A stretch of DNA of 64,000 nucleotides from an uncultured bacterium (GTDB lineage Bacteria > Planctomycetota > UBA1135 > GCA-002686595), in NCBI GenBank assembly GCA_937896235.1, contig CALBMX010000108.1, positions 1-64,000 on the forward strand. The letters run 5' to 3'. The notes under the pieces were generated by a model. The model saw nothing but the letters and a program-made list of their open reading frames with translations, was not told the origin of the DNA and did no database searches. A program made the translations under genes and the position numbers. Positions 7,805 to 18,350 of this stretch are shown piece by piece. The first letter of the stretch is position 1; each line of letters starts with the position of its first letter.

Positions 7805-10546
7805 ATGCCCAAGTTTTCAGCCTTCTTGGCTCTTGCACTTTGCCTAAGCGGCCCGGCGCTCAACACGAGCGCCCAAACCACGGTGGTCTCCACGCCTCCG
7901 CCGGGCTCGCAGACACCCATCTCAAGCGCGAACGTGGAGGGCTTTGTGCTCGATCCACTGCAGACCGCGAACCAGGTCTACCTACGCACTCGCTATCCCG
8001 ACGGAACGATTTGCCCACCAATCGTCAGCGATGGTGGCTTTGAACCCAGCCAGCTCGGGTGGGACTACGACATCAACTGGGACGGTGCAGGCTTCGGAAC
8101 GTTCAAGGGCCGAATCAAGTGGCTCCAGACAGGCACGAATTTCATCGACATCTACCTGCCGGGGGACAGCTTAGGGGCACCGAGCTACACCCAGTCCATC
8201 GTGTACCAACCGGCAAGTGTTCAGCCGACGGACGTTGTGGCGAACATTCACCCTTTGCAGCGCACGATCGACACGGTCCCCGTCGGTGGAGGCGTCGGTG
8301 CGCTGGCATTCCGCATCGACCTATTGAACACGACTCTGGCAACAACCATGAACGTCACCCTAACGGCGACGTGCAAGTTGCCCGACGGCACCGTGGTTGC
8401 GTTGCCGATGGGGGGAGGCGGGTTGCCCTCTAAAAGTTATACGATCCCCGCGGGCGACTTTAGCTACACGTCAGTCCTCGACAAGCCGGGCATGACCTTC
8501 AGCTTTGACCTCGATCAACCGCCGTTTCCGCAGCCGATCCAGGAGGGTGCCTACCACGTCGAAGTCTTTCTCCACTCCGGACCTGCTCTGATCTTTTTTG
8601 ACGAGGCCACTGATTTCGAAGTGGTTGATCGATCGGGCAAAGCCTTCCGAGATGTGACTCACCTCTCGGGCCTTGACAGCGTCGATTTCCAAGGGGGAAA
8701 CTTACCTGCGGCGGGAACGTGCGTGGCAGTGTTCGACTACAACGGGGACGGGCTGCAGGACCTGTTCTTTAGCAACCCCGTCGCCGACGAAATCTTCCTC
8801 GCGGTCGGAAGCAACTTGGCCATCCCCGGAGGCCGCAACTACCTCATGCAAAACAACGGGGACGGAACGTTCTCGGATGTGAGCGCAATTGCGGGCGTCG
8901 AAGGCGAAATGAAAGAGGCGTCGTACGGTGTGACGTGGGGGGATGTGGACAACGATGGCGACATCGATTTCTTTGTGGCCAACCGAGAGCACCCTCCTTT
9001 CTTCTATCGCAATAATGGCGACAGCACATTTACAGATGTGGGCCATGGTTCGTTTGGCTCGGCGACAGCTGCTTGGTGGATGGCGCCGCGATTTGGAGAT
9101 ATCGATGCGGATGGCGATTTGGACCTCTATGTCGGCCGCTATATGGAAGTCTTCTCCTCCACCTGGAAGCTGGACGGTTGGGAGAACCAGCTCTATCGCA
9201 ATGAGCTCAAAGAGGGCGGAACCGATCCGCTCTTTCCGAACTTCCCTCTCTTTACTCGGCCCCCCTCCGCGACGAACTCCAAAGGAGTGACCCTCGGCAC
9301 GTTCTTTATGGACCCTAATCGCGATGGGAATCTCGACCTGTTTGTTCAGAACGACTTTGGTGCGTTCTCCACGTCGAATCAGATTTTTGAGGGCGACGGC
9401 GCTTTCGGATTTACGGATGTGACGGTCGCCCATGGTGGGGACGTTCGTGAATTTTCGATGGGGGCAGCGACGGCGGATTTCGATGGCGATGGCGACCTGG
9501 ATCTCTACTCAACCAACATCGGGCGCAACTCGCTCTTACTCGGCGACGGTTTGGGCAACTTCACTCAAGGAATCTCTGGCTCGGGAGCGGAGGGGGACTT
9601 CTTGACCCTTGGTCCGCAAGCCGACGGGGAGAAACTTAACGACAACTGGGGAGCGATCGCGTGGGACTACGACCTGGATATGGCGACGGATCTCTATGTT
9701 GTCGGCGCGGACTTGTTTACGGGGTACAACATGCCCATCGCAGAGATTCACCCCGACTCCGTCTTCCGCAACGACGGTACGGGCCACTTTACGGAAGAAG
9801 CTGAGAACTTGGGTTTGAACAACGCCGGTCGCGGTCGCGGCGGTGCGGCCATCGACTTCGACAACGACGGCGACCTCGATATCGTAATCGCCTGCGAGAA
9901 CGAGGGGCCCACACTGCAGCGAAACGACCAGGTCCTCACGAATCATTGGATTGGGCTGCGCCCAAAGACAACACGCTCCGCCCCGGGTGGCTTCAACACT
10001 TACTTCGAAGTGAACGCGGGGGGCACGCAGCAGATCTTTGAATTGATGGCTGAGGTCGCCCACGCAGGTCAAGGGGACAACTACCACGTCTTCGGCCTCG
10101 GCGGGAATCTGACTGCCGAGGTTACGGCCTACTGGCAGCGCGGCGGGAGTACGACACTCTTCAACCTTGCTGCGGACAGCGAGAAGTGGATTTACGAGAC
10201 CGTGATTGAAATTGAAGGCGAGATCGATGGCTCGATTCAGGAGGGGAATGCGCCGACCGTTCGCCTGCTAGGTCCCCCGCTAAGCCTTGGAATCGCCGTT
10301 CTTGGTGATCCCTCCATCCCGGCCGCTTTCCCGCTTCCAAGTGGCGGCACGCTTGACCTGTGGCCCAACTTTTCCTTTTTACATGTCGCGTTTCTTGACG
10401 GTACCGGTGTTGCACCCTGGCCTCTTCCTACGATTCCAGTTGGATTCGCGGGTTTCACTTTTGACTTCCAAATGGTGACTTTCGATGTTGGCCTTTCCAA
10501 CTACGACTCGAAGTCAGGGCTCAGCAGCCTAACGGTCACGCAATAG
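7805..10546 (+). CDS. Secreted FG-GAP/VCBS repeat protein (ORF opens at 7751; signal peptide from 7805)
   Basis: MPKFSAFLALALCLSGPALNTSAQ signal; repeated Ca-binding blades (DYNGDGLQDLFF, DVDNDGDIDFFVAN, DIDADGDLDLYVGR, DFDGDGDLDLYSTN, DFDNDGDLDIVIA). Confidence 0.85.
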   Translation: MPKFSAFLALALCLSGPALNTSAQTTVVSTPPPGSQTPISSANVEGFVLDPLQTANQVYLRTRYPDGTICPPIVSDGGFEPSQLGWDYDINWDGAGFGTFKGRIKWLQTGTNFIDIYLPGDSLGAPSYTQSIVYQPASVQPTDVVANIHPLQRTIDTVPVGGGVGALAFRIDLLNTTLATTMNVTLTATCKLPDGTVVALPMGGGGLPSKSYTIPAGDFSYTSVLDKPGMTFSFDLDQPPFPQPIQEGAYHVEVFLHSGPALIFFDEATDFEVVDRSGKAFRDVTHLSGLDSVDFQGGNLPAAGTCVAVFDYNGDGLQDLFFSNPVADEIFLAVGSNLAIPGGRNYLMQNNGDGTFSDVSAIAGVEGEMKEASYGVTWGDVDNDGDIDFFVANREHPPFFYRNNGDSTFTDVGHGSFGSATAAWWMAPRFGDIDADGDLDLYVGRYMEVFSSTWKLDGWENQLYRNELKEGGTDPLFPNFPLFTRPPSATNSKGVTLGTFFMDPNRDGNLDLFVQNDFGAFSTSNQIFEGDGAFGFTDVTVAHGGDVREFSMGAATADFDGDGDLDLYSTNIGRNSLLLGDGLGNFTQGISGSGAEGDFLTLGPQADGEKLNDNWGAIAWDYDLDMATDLYVVGADLFTGYNMPIAEIHPDSVFRNDGTGHFTEEAENLGLNNAGRGRGGAAIDFDNDGDLDIVIACENEGPTLQRNDQVLTNHWIGLRPKTTRSAPGGFNTYFEVNAGGTQQIFELMAEVAHAGQGDNYHVFGLGGNLTAEVTAYWQRGGSTTLFNLAADSEKWIYETVIEIEGEIDGSIQEGNAPTVRLLGPPLSLGIAVLGDPSIPAAFPLPSGGTLDLWPNFSFLHVAFLDGTGVAPWPLPTIPVGFAGFTFDFQMVTFDVGLSNYDSKSGLSSLTVTQ

Positions 10547-10642
10547 CCGCATATCGCGGTAGGTTTCCGACAAGGGGCTGCAATCCAAGCAGCGGATAGC
10601 GTAGAAAGAGGCCCCACCCAGACTCCGCCCCTTTCTAAAATC

Positions 10643-11992
10643 ATGTTCAAAATCAGTGCCCTTCTCGTCACCCCACTTCTCCTAACCTCGGATTTTACCC
10701 CAGTCGGATTTGGCCAGGACGAAGCCCCAAAAGAAGGGATAACCCAGGCCGAGCTCGAGGAGATGACCGACGGGATTCTCAAGGATATCGAGGTCATGCG
10801 TGGAAAGAAGTTCTTGCGAGATGTTGAGGTATCCATTGCCGATAAGGAGGGGTTTTTCGATTACGCCATGGAGCGTGTCGAGAGCATGTCTACACCCGAG
10901 CGGCTGCATGCGGAAGAGAGTGTCATGAAGCTGCTGGGGCTCTTGGACCCCAAGATTGATTTCCTGAAGACCCAGCTCGCGATGTTGGAAGAGCAGGTCG
11001 GAGGTTTTTACGACCCAGCTTCGGAGTCGTTCTGCCTCATGGACTCGTTTCAAGGGGGGCTAGCCCAGGTGATCCTCTCGCATGAGCTCACGCATGCCTT
11101 GGATGATCAGCTGTACGACATCGATGGCACTCTGGCCCGCCTTGATGGGAACGGTGACGCCCAGCTCGCCTACCAAGCCGTTGTCGAGGGCAGTGGGACG
11201 ACCAACATGAACCAGTGGCTGCTAAAGCATTTGGGCAGCCTGTCCATGGAGGAGATTACGGCATCGGGCGACATGGGGATGGAGAGCATGATGGCGGCTC
11301 CCGAATGCATGTGGAAGCCAACCTTGATGGTGTACATGCGCGGCGCGGCCTTCCTCGTGCGAAGCGACAACGTGATGATGGGGCAAGCCGTTGCGGTTAA
11401 AAATGAAGACTTGCATGCGGCATTCACGAACCCGCCTCGCTCCTCCGAGCAGATCTTGCACCCCGAGAAGTACTGGGACAGAGAGAAGCTCGACGAGCCG
11501 ATTCGAGTGGATCTTGACGCGAGCGGACTCGAGGGGTGGAGGGTCTTGTATGAAGATACTCTAGGGGAAGCCTCACTCGCCCTGGTGACCACTCCGCCAG
11601 CGGGACGCGGTGGGCTGGACCCCACGAATCCGATGGCCCTCCTTGGAGTGAAATACACCAACGAACAGGCTGAGGGATGGGGCGGCGATCGCTACTTGCT
11701 GCTCGAAAAGGAAGGCGTGATGGCTCTGCACCTTTTGGTCACTTGGGATACTGAGCGCGACGCGGACGAGTTTCTGAAGTGCCTCGATTCCCAGAAAGCT
11801 CACCTTCAAACGGGTCTGCTTGGACTGAGTGAGGAGGGCAAGAAAACGTCTACGAAATTGGGTCAAGTGAATCCCAAGACGGTGTCCGTCACTCTTGTTG
11901 CGAACTGCCCGGATGACTTTGATATGGACGCATTTTTGCTCGGCATTCGCAGTCAAGTCGGGACTCGAGTCGAAACTCCGAAGAGCAAGTAG
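10643..11992 (+). CDS. Putative zinc metallopeptidase-like protein with HEXXH
   Basis: 449-aa ORF with signal peptide; LSHELTHALDDQLYDID contains HELTH. Confidence 0.6.
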   Translation: MFKISALLVTPLLLTSDFTPVGFGQDEAPKEGITQAELEEMTDGILKDIEVMRGKKFLRDVEVSIADKEGFFDYAMERVESMSTPERLHAEESVMKLLGLLDPKIDFLKTQLAMLEEQVGGFYDPASESFCLMDSFQGGLAQVILSHELTHALDDQLYDIDGTLARLDGNGDAQLAYQAVVEGSGTTNMNQWLLKHLGSLSMEEITASGDMGMESMMAAPECMWKPTLMVYMRGAAFLVRSDNVMMGQAVAVKNEDLHAAFTNPPRSSEQILHPEKYWDREKLDEPIRVDLDASGLEGWRVLYEDTLGEASLALVTTPPAGRGGLDPTNPMALLGVKYTNEQAEGWGGDRYLLLEKEGVMALHLLVTWDTERDADEFLKCLDSQKAHLQTGLLGLSEEGKKTSTKLGQVNPKTVSVTLVANCPDDFDMDAFLLGIRSQVGTRVETPKSK

Positions 11993-13676
11993 TCAGTTTG
12001 CTTCGCGGGCTGCGCCCAGCTTTCGTAGCTCGAGGCGCCAGGGATCTTGCACGTCGAGGGGAAGAAAGCCCCAGCTCAAGCCGGTGGCTTGGCCGCTCTC
12101 CATCGGGGGGGAGCTGCCAAGCCACCATCCATTGGGACCGGCCACAAGGGGGGAGCTGGCCACAGATCAGAGGGCTGGGTTTGCCAATGAATCCGAGTCC
12201 GCTCGGCGTGAGCAGGCGGGAGCTGGCGAGCTCTTGCAGGAAGGGGACGGAGGCGAGCCTGCGGGCCTTTGGCCCCTTGTCGGCAACGGCGGCAACCTGA
12301 ATCTGGAGACGCTCTAGTGAAGGGGCGAGCGCAGGTCTTTGGGTGGCGAGCTGCGCGCGATACCAATCGGCGCTGAGTAACTCTCGATCGATGACGAGTA
12401 CGTCGGATCGTTTGCCCAAAGCGAATTGTGCGTAGAGCAGGGGGAAGTAAAGGACGTCGCTAAAGCCTAGGCGGTTGACAACCAGGATGGCGCCTTCTGG
12501 GGCTGCTCCGAGAACTGCTTCGGCGTAGGTCTCAGCCTCGGTAACCTGGGACATATCTTGGAATGCGGCAAGGGTCGGAGCGCCATAGGGGGAGGCGGGG
12601 AAAATCCCAAGGCCGAGTACAAGCAGAACGAAGAGGGGGAGAGGCCTCTTGCCCCAACGCTCCTCCACGCGGCAAAGCAGAACGCCAACAAGTGCAGAGC
12701 AGACAACAATCATTGGGGTGAAGCTACCGGCGAGACGAACGCGCGCGATCTCTTCGCTAACGGGCCAGTGCTGGACCCAAAATGAGCCCATCGCAGTTAC
12801 AAACAGCGTAACTCCAAAGAGTAAGGCGGCTGCGTCAAGTAGGTGCTTGACCTCTGTGTCTTGCCTCTTCCAGCGGACTCCCCAAATCAGTACCAGGACC
12901 AGGATGAGGGGCCATTGACCAACGAGTTGTTCGGAGGCGAACGTAGCTTGCGCAACGAAGTCGCGCTCGGGGCCACTGCCAAACTGCTCTCGCAGCAAAT
13001 GGCTCATTAAGCTGCTGAGATCGTGAATGCCTCCCCAGTTGAGAATGTCGACACGGCCGGCAGCGCGCGCGGCGGCAAGGGGGATGTAGAGAAAAGAACT
13101 AAGGCCGAGGGCCAGGCCGGCACCTCCACGGAGCCACGCCGAGCGTCGATTGGGAGCGCGCAAAACGCCAAAAATAAAGAGCGGGGCTAAGAACAGAGAG
13201 CCGGGGTGCGCCGCGAGCGCGAGCCCAAAGAGCAGGCCAACCACAAGGGGCCGTGCGACTAGCGCTGCAAGCAGTAGACCGGCCTGTAGGGCAGCGGCGG
13301 GGCCATACGCCTCGACCACCACTGCCTGGGCGGCAAACGTCGGTGAAAGTACAAGCAGGAGCCCGGCGAGTAGCGCAGCACCTTTGGCTTTTGGTTGAGT
13401 GACCTCAACGACACGAGCGATCAGGCCGACAGCTGCTGCAGAAGAGAAGACGGAGAGCAACACCAAGCAGCGGGCGGGCTCCATGCCGAAGAGGTCTCCG
13501 ATCCATATCAGTACGCCCCCAACAAGGGAGAGTAGGGGATATCCAGGAGGGTGGGCGACGCCAAAACTGGTTGCTGCCGCAGCGAGCTCCCCGGCATCTT
13601 CAAAGGTGACGCCAGGAGCGGAACGCAAATAGAAGACAACAAGGGCAAGGGCTGCTGCTAAGAGAGAGGGGCGCAT
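11993..13676 (-). CDS. DUF2723/GT-C-like polytopic membrane protein; 3' end probably frameshifted at a 7-G run (raw ORF runs to 11889)
   Basis: N-terminus YLRSAPGVTFEDAGELAAAATSFGVAHPPGYPLLSLVGG typical of DUF2723; many TM segments; removing one base from the run restores a protein-like C-terminus ending at 11993. Confidence 0.75.
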
Positions 13677-13699
13677 GGCGAGCTAGCCTAGCAGCCTAT

Positions 13700-14524
13700 T
13701 CATCCAAAGGCCACGCGCCGCCGCTGCTTCGTGCGTGGCAGTCCGCCAACGATTCGTCCAACAAACAAAAAGACACCTTCGATTCGAGCTCCGGGTTTGG
13801 GATGGGGGAGGTCGTCTCTCTCGAGTTGCCAGGGGCTGATAAAAACCTCGAGGGGCGCACCAGGGGCGTCGAGTTCGAGGCGATGGACGGTATTACCGGT
13901 TAGGGCGTTCCGCATGTGCGTGACGGAGCGAATGCGCATCGAGATCTCCATGCAAGCGGCCGGATTGTCCGCCCCCCCGAGGGGGAGCAGGTACGCACCG
14001 TGGGGAGAGTCGAGTACCTCCGGGTCGGAGGCCCCTTCGTTGGGGCCTAAGTAGTCAATGCTTAGGGCGAAACCCGCGATGTTGATCGCGAGGACATGCC
14101 CCTTTGGAAGCGAATGGGGAAGGCGCCTTGCATCGGTCAGGTAAGTCGTGATTTGGTGCCCCGCGGCGTGCCTGCCCAGGCCCTCTACATCGGAGAGTCG
14201 CCAGTCGTTCGCCTCGTGTTCGATCGGCGCGATCGGATCCGTGACTCCCCGGAGGATTGCGTCATACGTCGAATCTGGAACCGATTCGAGCTTATTGACG
14301 GCCACCCTCCTTCGATAGTTGCTGGAGTAGAACGGCCACAAACTCGGTTCCGATTCCTCATCCTGGTCCAGTCGAAGCTCGAGGCCACCCGTTAGTGGAA
14401 GTCGTAAATGTTCGCCTGTTGGGCCGCGCCACGCCGTGGATTCTCCGTGTTGGCGGACTTCCGCTGCGACTCGGGCGAGGTCCCAATCAGGTGGAAAGCC
14501 GATGCATTCGAGGAGGAACTCCAT
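13700..14524 (-). CDS. Hypothetical protein (MEFLLECIGFPPDWD...); ORF extends to 14593
   Basis: Long ORF with protein-like composition; upstream extension looks non-coding. Confidence 0.55.
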   Translation of the reverse strand: MEFLLECIGFPPDWDLARVAAEVRQHGESTAWRGPTGEHLRLPLTGGLELRLDQDEESEPSLWPFYSSNYRRRVAVNKLESVPDSTYDAILRGVTDPIAPIEHEANDWRLSDVEGLGRHAAGHQITTYLTDARRLPHSLPKGHVLAINIAGFALSIDYLGPNEGASDPEVLDSPHGAYLLPLGGADNPAACMEISMRIRSVTHMRNALTGNTVHRLELDAPGAPLEVFISPWQLERDDLPHPKPGARIEGVFLFVGRIVGGLPRTKQRRRVAFG

Positions 14525-14632
14525 AGGAGCGATACGGTGTTGGATGCGGGGGAGGTTGAGGAGAGTGGAGCACACAAAAAGCAGTGGGCGCAAGAGGTCA
14601 CCAAGGCGGGGGCCTTGTGGTAACCTTTTCCG

Positions 14633-16117
14633 ATGCCCCAGCTTTCACCCGTGACCTCTTTTTGCGCAGTTGCAGTCTCTATTGTACTCGGTGCGTGCTC
14701 TAACGCGCCAACCGGCTTTTCCGCGAAGGGCCCGAATGTGCTTTTGATTTCGGTCGATAGTCTACGCCGCGACCATGTTTCGACTTACGGATATCGAAAC
14801 CGCATCTCGCCAAGCGCGATTACGACTCCAACGGTCGATCGCCTAGCCGCGAATGGGATTCGCTTCAATGACGCGGTTTCTTCGACTTCGTGGACCCTTC
14901 CCAGCCACATGTCTTTGATGACGGGGTTGCCGGACATGCTTCACGGTGTCGTCAATAGCGAGAAGAGCTTGGATCCAGCCCTCTTGACTCTGGCCGAGCT
15001 TCTCCAAGACCGTGGATACCAAACCGGGGGCTTCTTCACGGGGCCGAATCTACACCCGTACTTTGGGTTTGCCGATGGTTTTGACACCTATGAAAGCTGC
15101 AGTGAGGTCGCAATGCCTCTCGGGGCATTTGACGGCATGGAGAACCCCGATCGCCTCGAGATGCACGAGGCTTCCCATAAGGGGTTGACGAGTCCGGTCC
15201 TGCTGGACCGCAGCATGAAGTGGCTCGACGAGGCGGCCGCCCGTGACGATCCCTTTTTTCTGTTCGTACACTGGTGGGATCCGCACTACGACTATGAGCC
15301 GCCCCAGGAGTATGCGGACATGTTCGACCCCGACTACGACGGTGATTCGGATGCGACCAACTTCTACTTGGGAAGGGAGACCAAAACCCCTCGCGACATG
15401 GACTACGTGCAGAGCATGTACGATGCTGAGATCCGCTATACCGATGACCATATCGGCAGGCTTGTGGACCACCTCGACACGTTGGGACTCACCGAGAATA
15501 CATTGATCGTATTCACCGCCGATCACGGCGACGAGTTCTACGATCATGGCAAAAAGGGACACCAACGGAACTTCTACGAGGAGTCCATTCGACTGCCGCT
15601 TGTAATGAGCTTGCCAGGAGTACTTCCCGCCGGTATTGAGATCGGTCGCATGGTGCGTATCCAAGACCTAGCGCCGACGATCCTTGAGGTTTGTGACGTG
15701 GCAGCTCCCACCTATTTCGAAGGCCTAAGCCTACGCGCGCTTTGGGATGAGACTGCGGACCAGGACAGCGTGCCAAAGTCTCCGGTGCAGGTATTCGAGC
15801 TGGATCTCCCCAGCCGAGACATTCTGAAGGTTGGTCTTCGTCGCAAGGACGTCAAGGTGACTTGGGACTACACAGAGGGTACGGGTGAAGTCTTCAATCT
15901 ACGCGAGGATCCATTGGAGTTGAATCCAACGGTATTCACGGATTTCGAGGACCCCGAGCTGGCGGCTGTCCGCTTTCTGAAGGAAAAGCTAGAAGAGCTG
16001 GAGGCGCGTGCGAAGGACATCCCCCGTACTCCAGGCCACAAGGGGGCCGGGGAGATGCCTGTGGAGCTTGAGCAGGATCTCTCAAGTGCTGGCTATCTGG
16101 GTGGCCCTAAAGATTGA
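14633..16117 (+). CDS. Alkaline-phosphatase-superfamily ('sulfatase-like') lipoprotein with Thr at the nucleophile position
   Basis: NVLLISVDSLRRDHVSTYGY, STSWTLPSHMSLMTG, VFTADHGDEFYDHG; lipobox LGACSN. Confidence 0.85.
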   Translation: MPQLSPVTSFCAVAVSIVLGACSNAPTGFSAKGPNVLLISVDSLRRDHVSTYGYRNRISPSAITTPTVDRLAANGIRFNDAVSSTSWTLPSHMSLMTGLPDMLHGVVNSEKSLDPALLTLAELLQDRGYQTGGFFTGPNLHPYFGFADGFDTYESCSEVAMPLGAFDGMENPDRLEMHEASHKGLTSPVLLDRSMKWLDEAAARDDPFFLFVHWWDPHYDYEPPQEYADMFDPDYDGDSDATNFYLGRETKTPRDMDYVQSMYDAEIRYTDDHIGRLVDHLDTLGLTENTLIVFTADHGDEFYDHGKKGHQRNFYEESIRLPLVMSLPGVLPAGIEIGRMVRIQDLAPTILEVCDVAAPTYFEGLSLRALWDETADQDSVPKSPVQVFELDLPSRDILKVGLRRKDVKVTWDYTEGTGEVFNLREDPLELNPTVFTDFEDPELAAVRFLKEKLEELEARAKDIPRTPGHKGAGEMPVELEQDLSSAGYLGGPKD

Positions 16118-16707
16118 AGGCGCGTAGTGTGATCTTTGGAGTGGCACTCGCGTTTGGCCTCCTGCCTCTTGCGAATACGATTCACTCGGTTCGGGATTGG
16201 TGGGAGACACGCGCTGGGAAATCGGAAGTTGAGCAGCTTCGTGAGCTTCGCTTGCCCTGGTGTCGCCCTAGCTTTACCGATCACCTCGACCGTCTTCGCG
16301 AGGTCATCCCCGAGGACGCAGCCATCTTGTGCACTCCGGTTAGCGGTGACGACGAGCTCGGGCGCTCGCGCTGGTACTTATTTCTAGCCGACGCGCTCTA
16401 CCCCCGTCGCGTGTTTGTGCGCGAGCCTTCGTTTGCGAGTGGCACCTTGGTGACCTATCCCGACTGGGTTCGGCACCACTTCGAGGTGATCGACACCGAT
16501 CGCTCGGGGCTGACTACGGGCGGCATCATCACAAAGGCGAAACTCGAAGAGACCGTCCGACTCGGGCTAGAAGAGCGGAGTGTAGAGTGGGAACTCCAAT
16601 ATGCGATGGTTCCCAAGGGACCATTTCGCGACGCGGTTCTCCTGCACAAAGGCGTGGTGGTCGACTATAAGGACGGCACAGAGCTCAACTCAGAGGGAGA
16701 GGAATAG
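16114..16707 (+). CDS. Small membrane-anchored protein, paralogue of 31858-32523 (TTG start, 4-bp overlap TTGA)
   Basis: Shared block RWYLFLADALYPRRVFVREPSFASGTLVTYPDWVRHHFEV vs RWFLYLNYYAYPLHIYAHEPKLASGTLVDYTPWIDHHFEV. Confidence 0.75.
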   Translation: MKARSVIFGVALAFGLLPLANTIHSVRDWWETRAGKSEVEQLRELRLPWCRPSFTDHLDRLREVIPEDAAILCTPVSGDDELGRSRWYLFLADALYPRRVFVREPSFASGTLVTYPDWVRHHFEVIDTDRSGLTTGGIITKAKLEETVRLGLEERSVEWELQYAMVPKGPFRDAVLLHKGVVVDYKDGTELNSEGEE

Positions 16708-18350
16708 TGGGCCTTCTTGATCCCGATGCATCCGGCGTGATTACGGGGCTCTGCCTGTTTTTAGCGGGGCACTTCATGCTGCGTTTTTCCGTGCGCGGAT
16801 CGGAGCTCCGTGGTGATGCGCGCGTGCGCGGACCTTTAGAGTGGAGCGTGACAGCGCTGATGGTCGGCGCAGCGATTTTACCCGCTCTTGTGATTGCACT
16901 GACCTGGCTCTTCGGTCCGCTGAGTGTTCTGGCAGGGCGCCTTCTTGTGTTCGCGCCCGCAGTCCTTGGGCTAGCTCTTCTTCTCTGGCCTGGACTTCTG
17001 GGAAGCGCTCCCACCCCAGGGCGTTTGGGCTCCGGTGATGTGGTGTATCGATTCCGTGGGGAAGCTCCCAAGTCGGCGCTGGAGCTTGCGGGGTTTGCCC
17101 TGCTTGGAGTTGCCACCCTAGCGATTCTGTTTGCAGCCTTCTCTTCACCGGTCCACGCCTTTGATCCGGTGTTTCACTTCGCTTACAAGGGCAAGATCCT
17201 TTTTACAGAGGGCTTCTCGGCAGAGGCTTGGAGCGATCTAACGGGCCCCGTTGGCAGGGTGATGACCCATCCGACCTATCCGCCCGGAGTGCCTGCACTT
17301 GAGGTGCTTGCGAGCTACCCCCTTGGCGAATTCAGTGCGACTGCAGGCCGTGGCTTGATGGCGCTTTTTGTACTAGCGCCCGCAGCGTGGCTGTTCGCCG
17401 CCATGCGCTCGGTGACTTTTCGAAGCGGCGCGTCGGGGCGCGTAGCGGGGCTACTCGCAGCCCTATTGTGGGTGACCCTTCCGATCCTTTTCTACATTCG
17501 CCTGCCACACGCCGCTGGCGGATTCGACGCGGTTTGGGGGCTTGTTTTTGGTCCGGGGGACTCCGCGGGTGTCGTCGGTTCTCCTTGGCGAGCGACGGAT
17601 GGTCCGAGCTTGGATGGGGGTGGAGACCTTCCACTCGCCGGATTTGTGTTTGGGGCTCTCTTGCATCTCTGGCGGCTCCTACCCGGCACAAGAGGCGAGG
17701 GAGATCGAGCCGACATTTTTGTCGCCGGCGCCCTTCTTGGCGCAGCGGTGCTCGCCAAAAACGAGGGACTGGCGCTCTTCGCCGTCCTGGTTATCGCAGT
17801 AGGCCTTGTGGTTTGTGCGAGGCGCATCGCAGGACTTTCCAGCAGCATCTGGCGCGAGCTCGCGCCACTTGGACTCGCCTCGGCCTTCGCCATCCTCATG
17901 ATCTCACCTTGGTTTGTAATCAAGGCGGGTATTCCCACGATCGACGAGTCCTATTTCGACCTTGTGCAGCCGGCGCACCTCGTCAGCGCTGTCTTCACCG
18001 AGCGACCGAATGGCGAGCTTTCGATAACGATTGTTAGCAGGGAGTTCCTCAAGACCTTTTTGGATCCGCTGCACTGGAACATGATCTGGGTCCTGTTCGC
18101 TGGTTACTTGCTCCACAGCCTACGCCGCCCCGTTCAGCTGCTCGGATCGGACGCCGTCCTGCCGCTATTATTCGTGGTTGGTGGCCTGCTAGCATTCTTC
18201 TTGATCCTAGCAGTGACCCCCTGGCCACTCGGTCAGCTGTTTACAACGGGAATCCCCGACAGGCTCTTCTTACAGCTTGCTCCCACCGCGATTTTTGCGA
18301 CCGTTCTCATCGCCTGGCCAAAGGGAAGGGAAGGGGGAGGGGGAGAATGA
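16707..18350 (+). CDS. Polytopic membrane protein, GT-C-like, paralogue of 30224-31861 (GTG start)
   Basis: Many TM segments; FDPVFHFAYKGKILFTEGF...THPTYPPGVPALEVL matches FDPVFHFAYKGKLLYSEGL...THPDYPPGVGALEAF in the paralogue. Confidence 0.8.
   Translation: MGLLDPDASGVITGLCLFLAGHFMLRFSVRGSELRGDARVRGPLEWSVTALMVGAAILPALVIALTWLFGPLSVLAGRLLVFAPAVLGLALLLWPGLLGSAPTPGRLGSGDVVYRFRGEAPKSALELAGFALLGVATLAILFAAFSSPVHAFDPVFHFAYKGKILFTEGFSAEAWSDLTGPVGRVMTHPTYPPGVPALEVLASYPLGEFSATAGRGLMALFVLAPAAWLFAAMRSVTFRSGASGRVAGLLAALLWVTLPILFYIRLPHAAGGFDAVWGLVFGPGDSAGVVGSPWRATDGPSLDGGGDLPLAGFVFGALLHLWRLLPGTRGEGDRADIFVAGALLGAAVLAKNEGLALFAVLVIAVGLVVCARRIAGLSSSIWRELAPLGLASAFAILMISPWFVIKAGIPTIDESYFDLVQPAHLVSAVFTERPNGELSITIVSREFLKTFLDPLHWNMIWVLFAGYLLHSLRRPVQLLGSDAVLPLLFVVGGLLAFFLILAVTPWPLGQLFTTGIPDRLFLQLAPTAIFATVLIAWPKGREGGGGE

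Noticed and set aside
8702-9433. 243-aa minus-strand ORF
   Set aside because: Opposite strand of periodic FG-GAP repeats; the apparent ORF is a codon-bias artefact.
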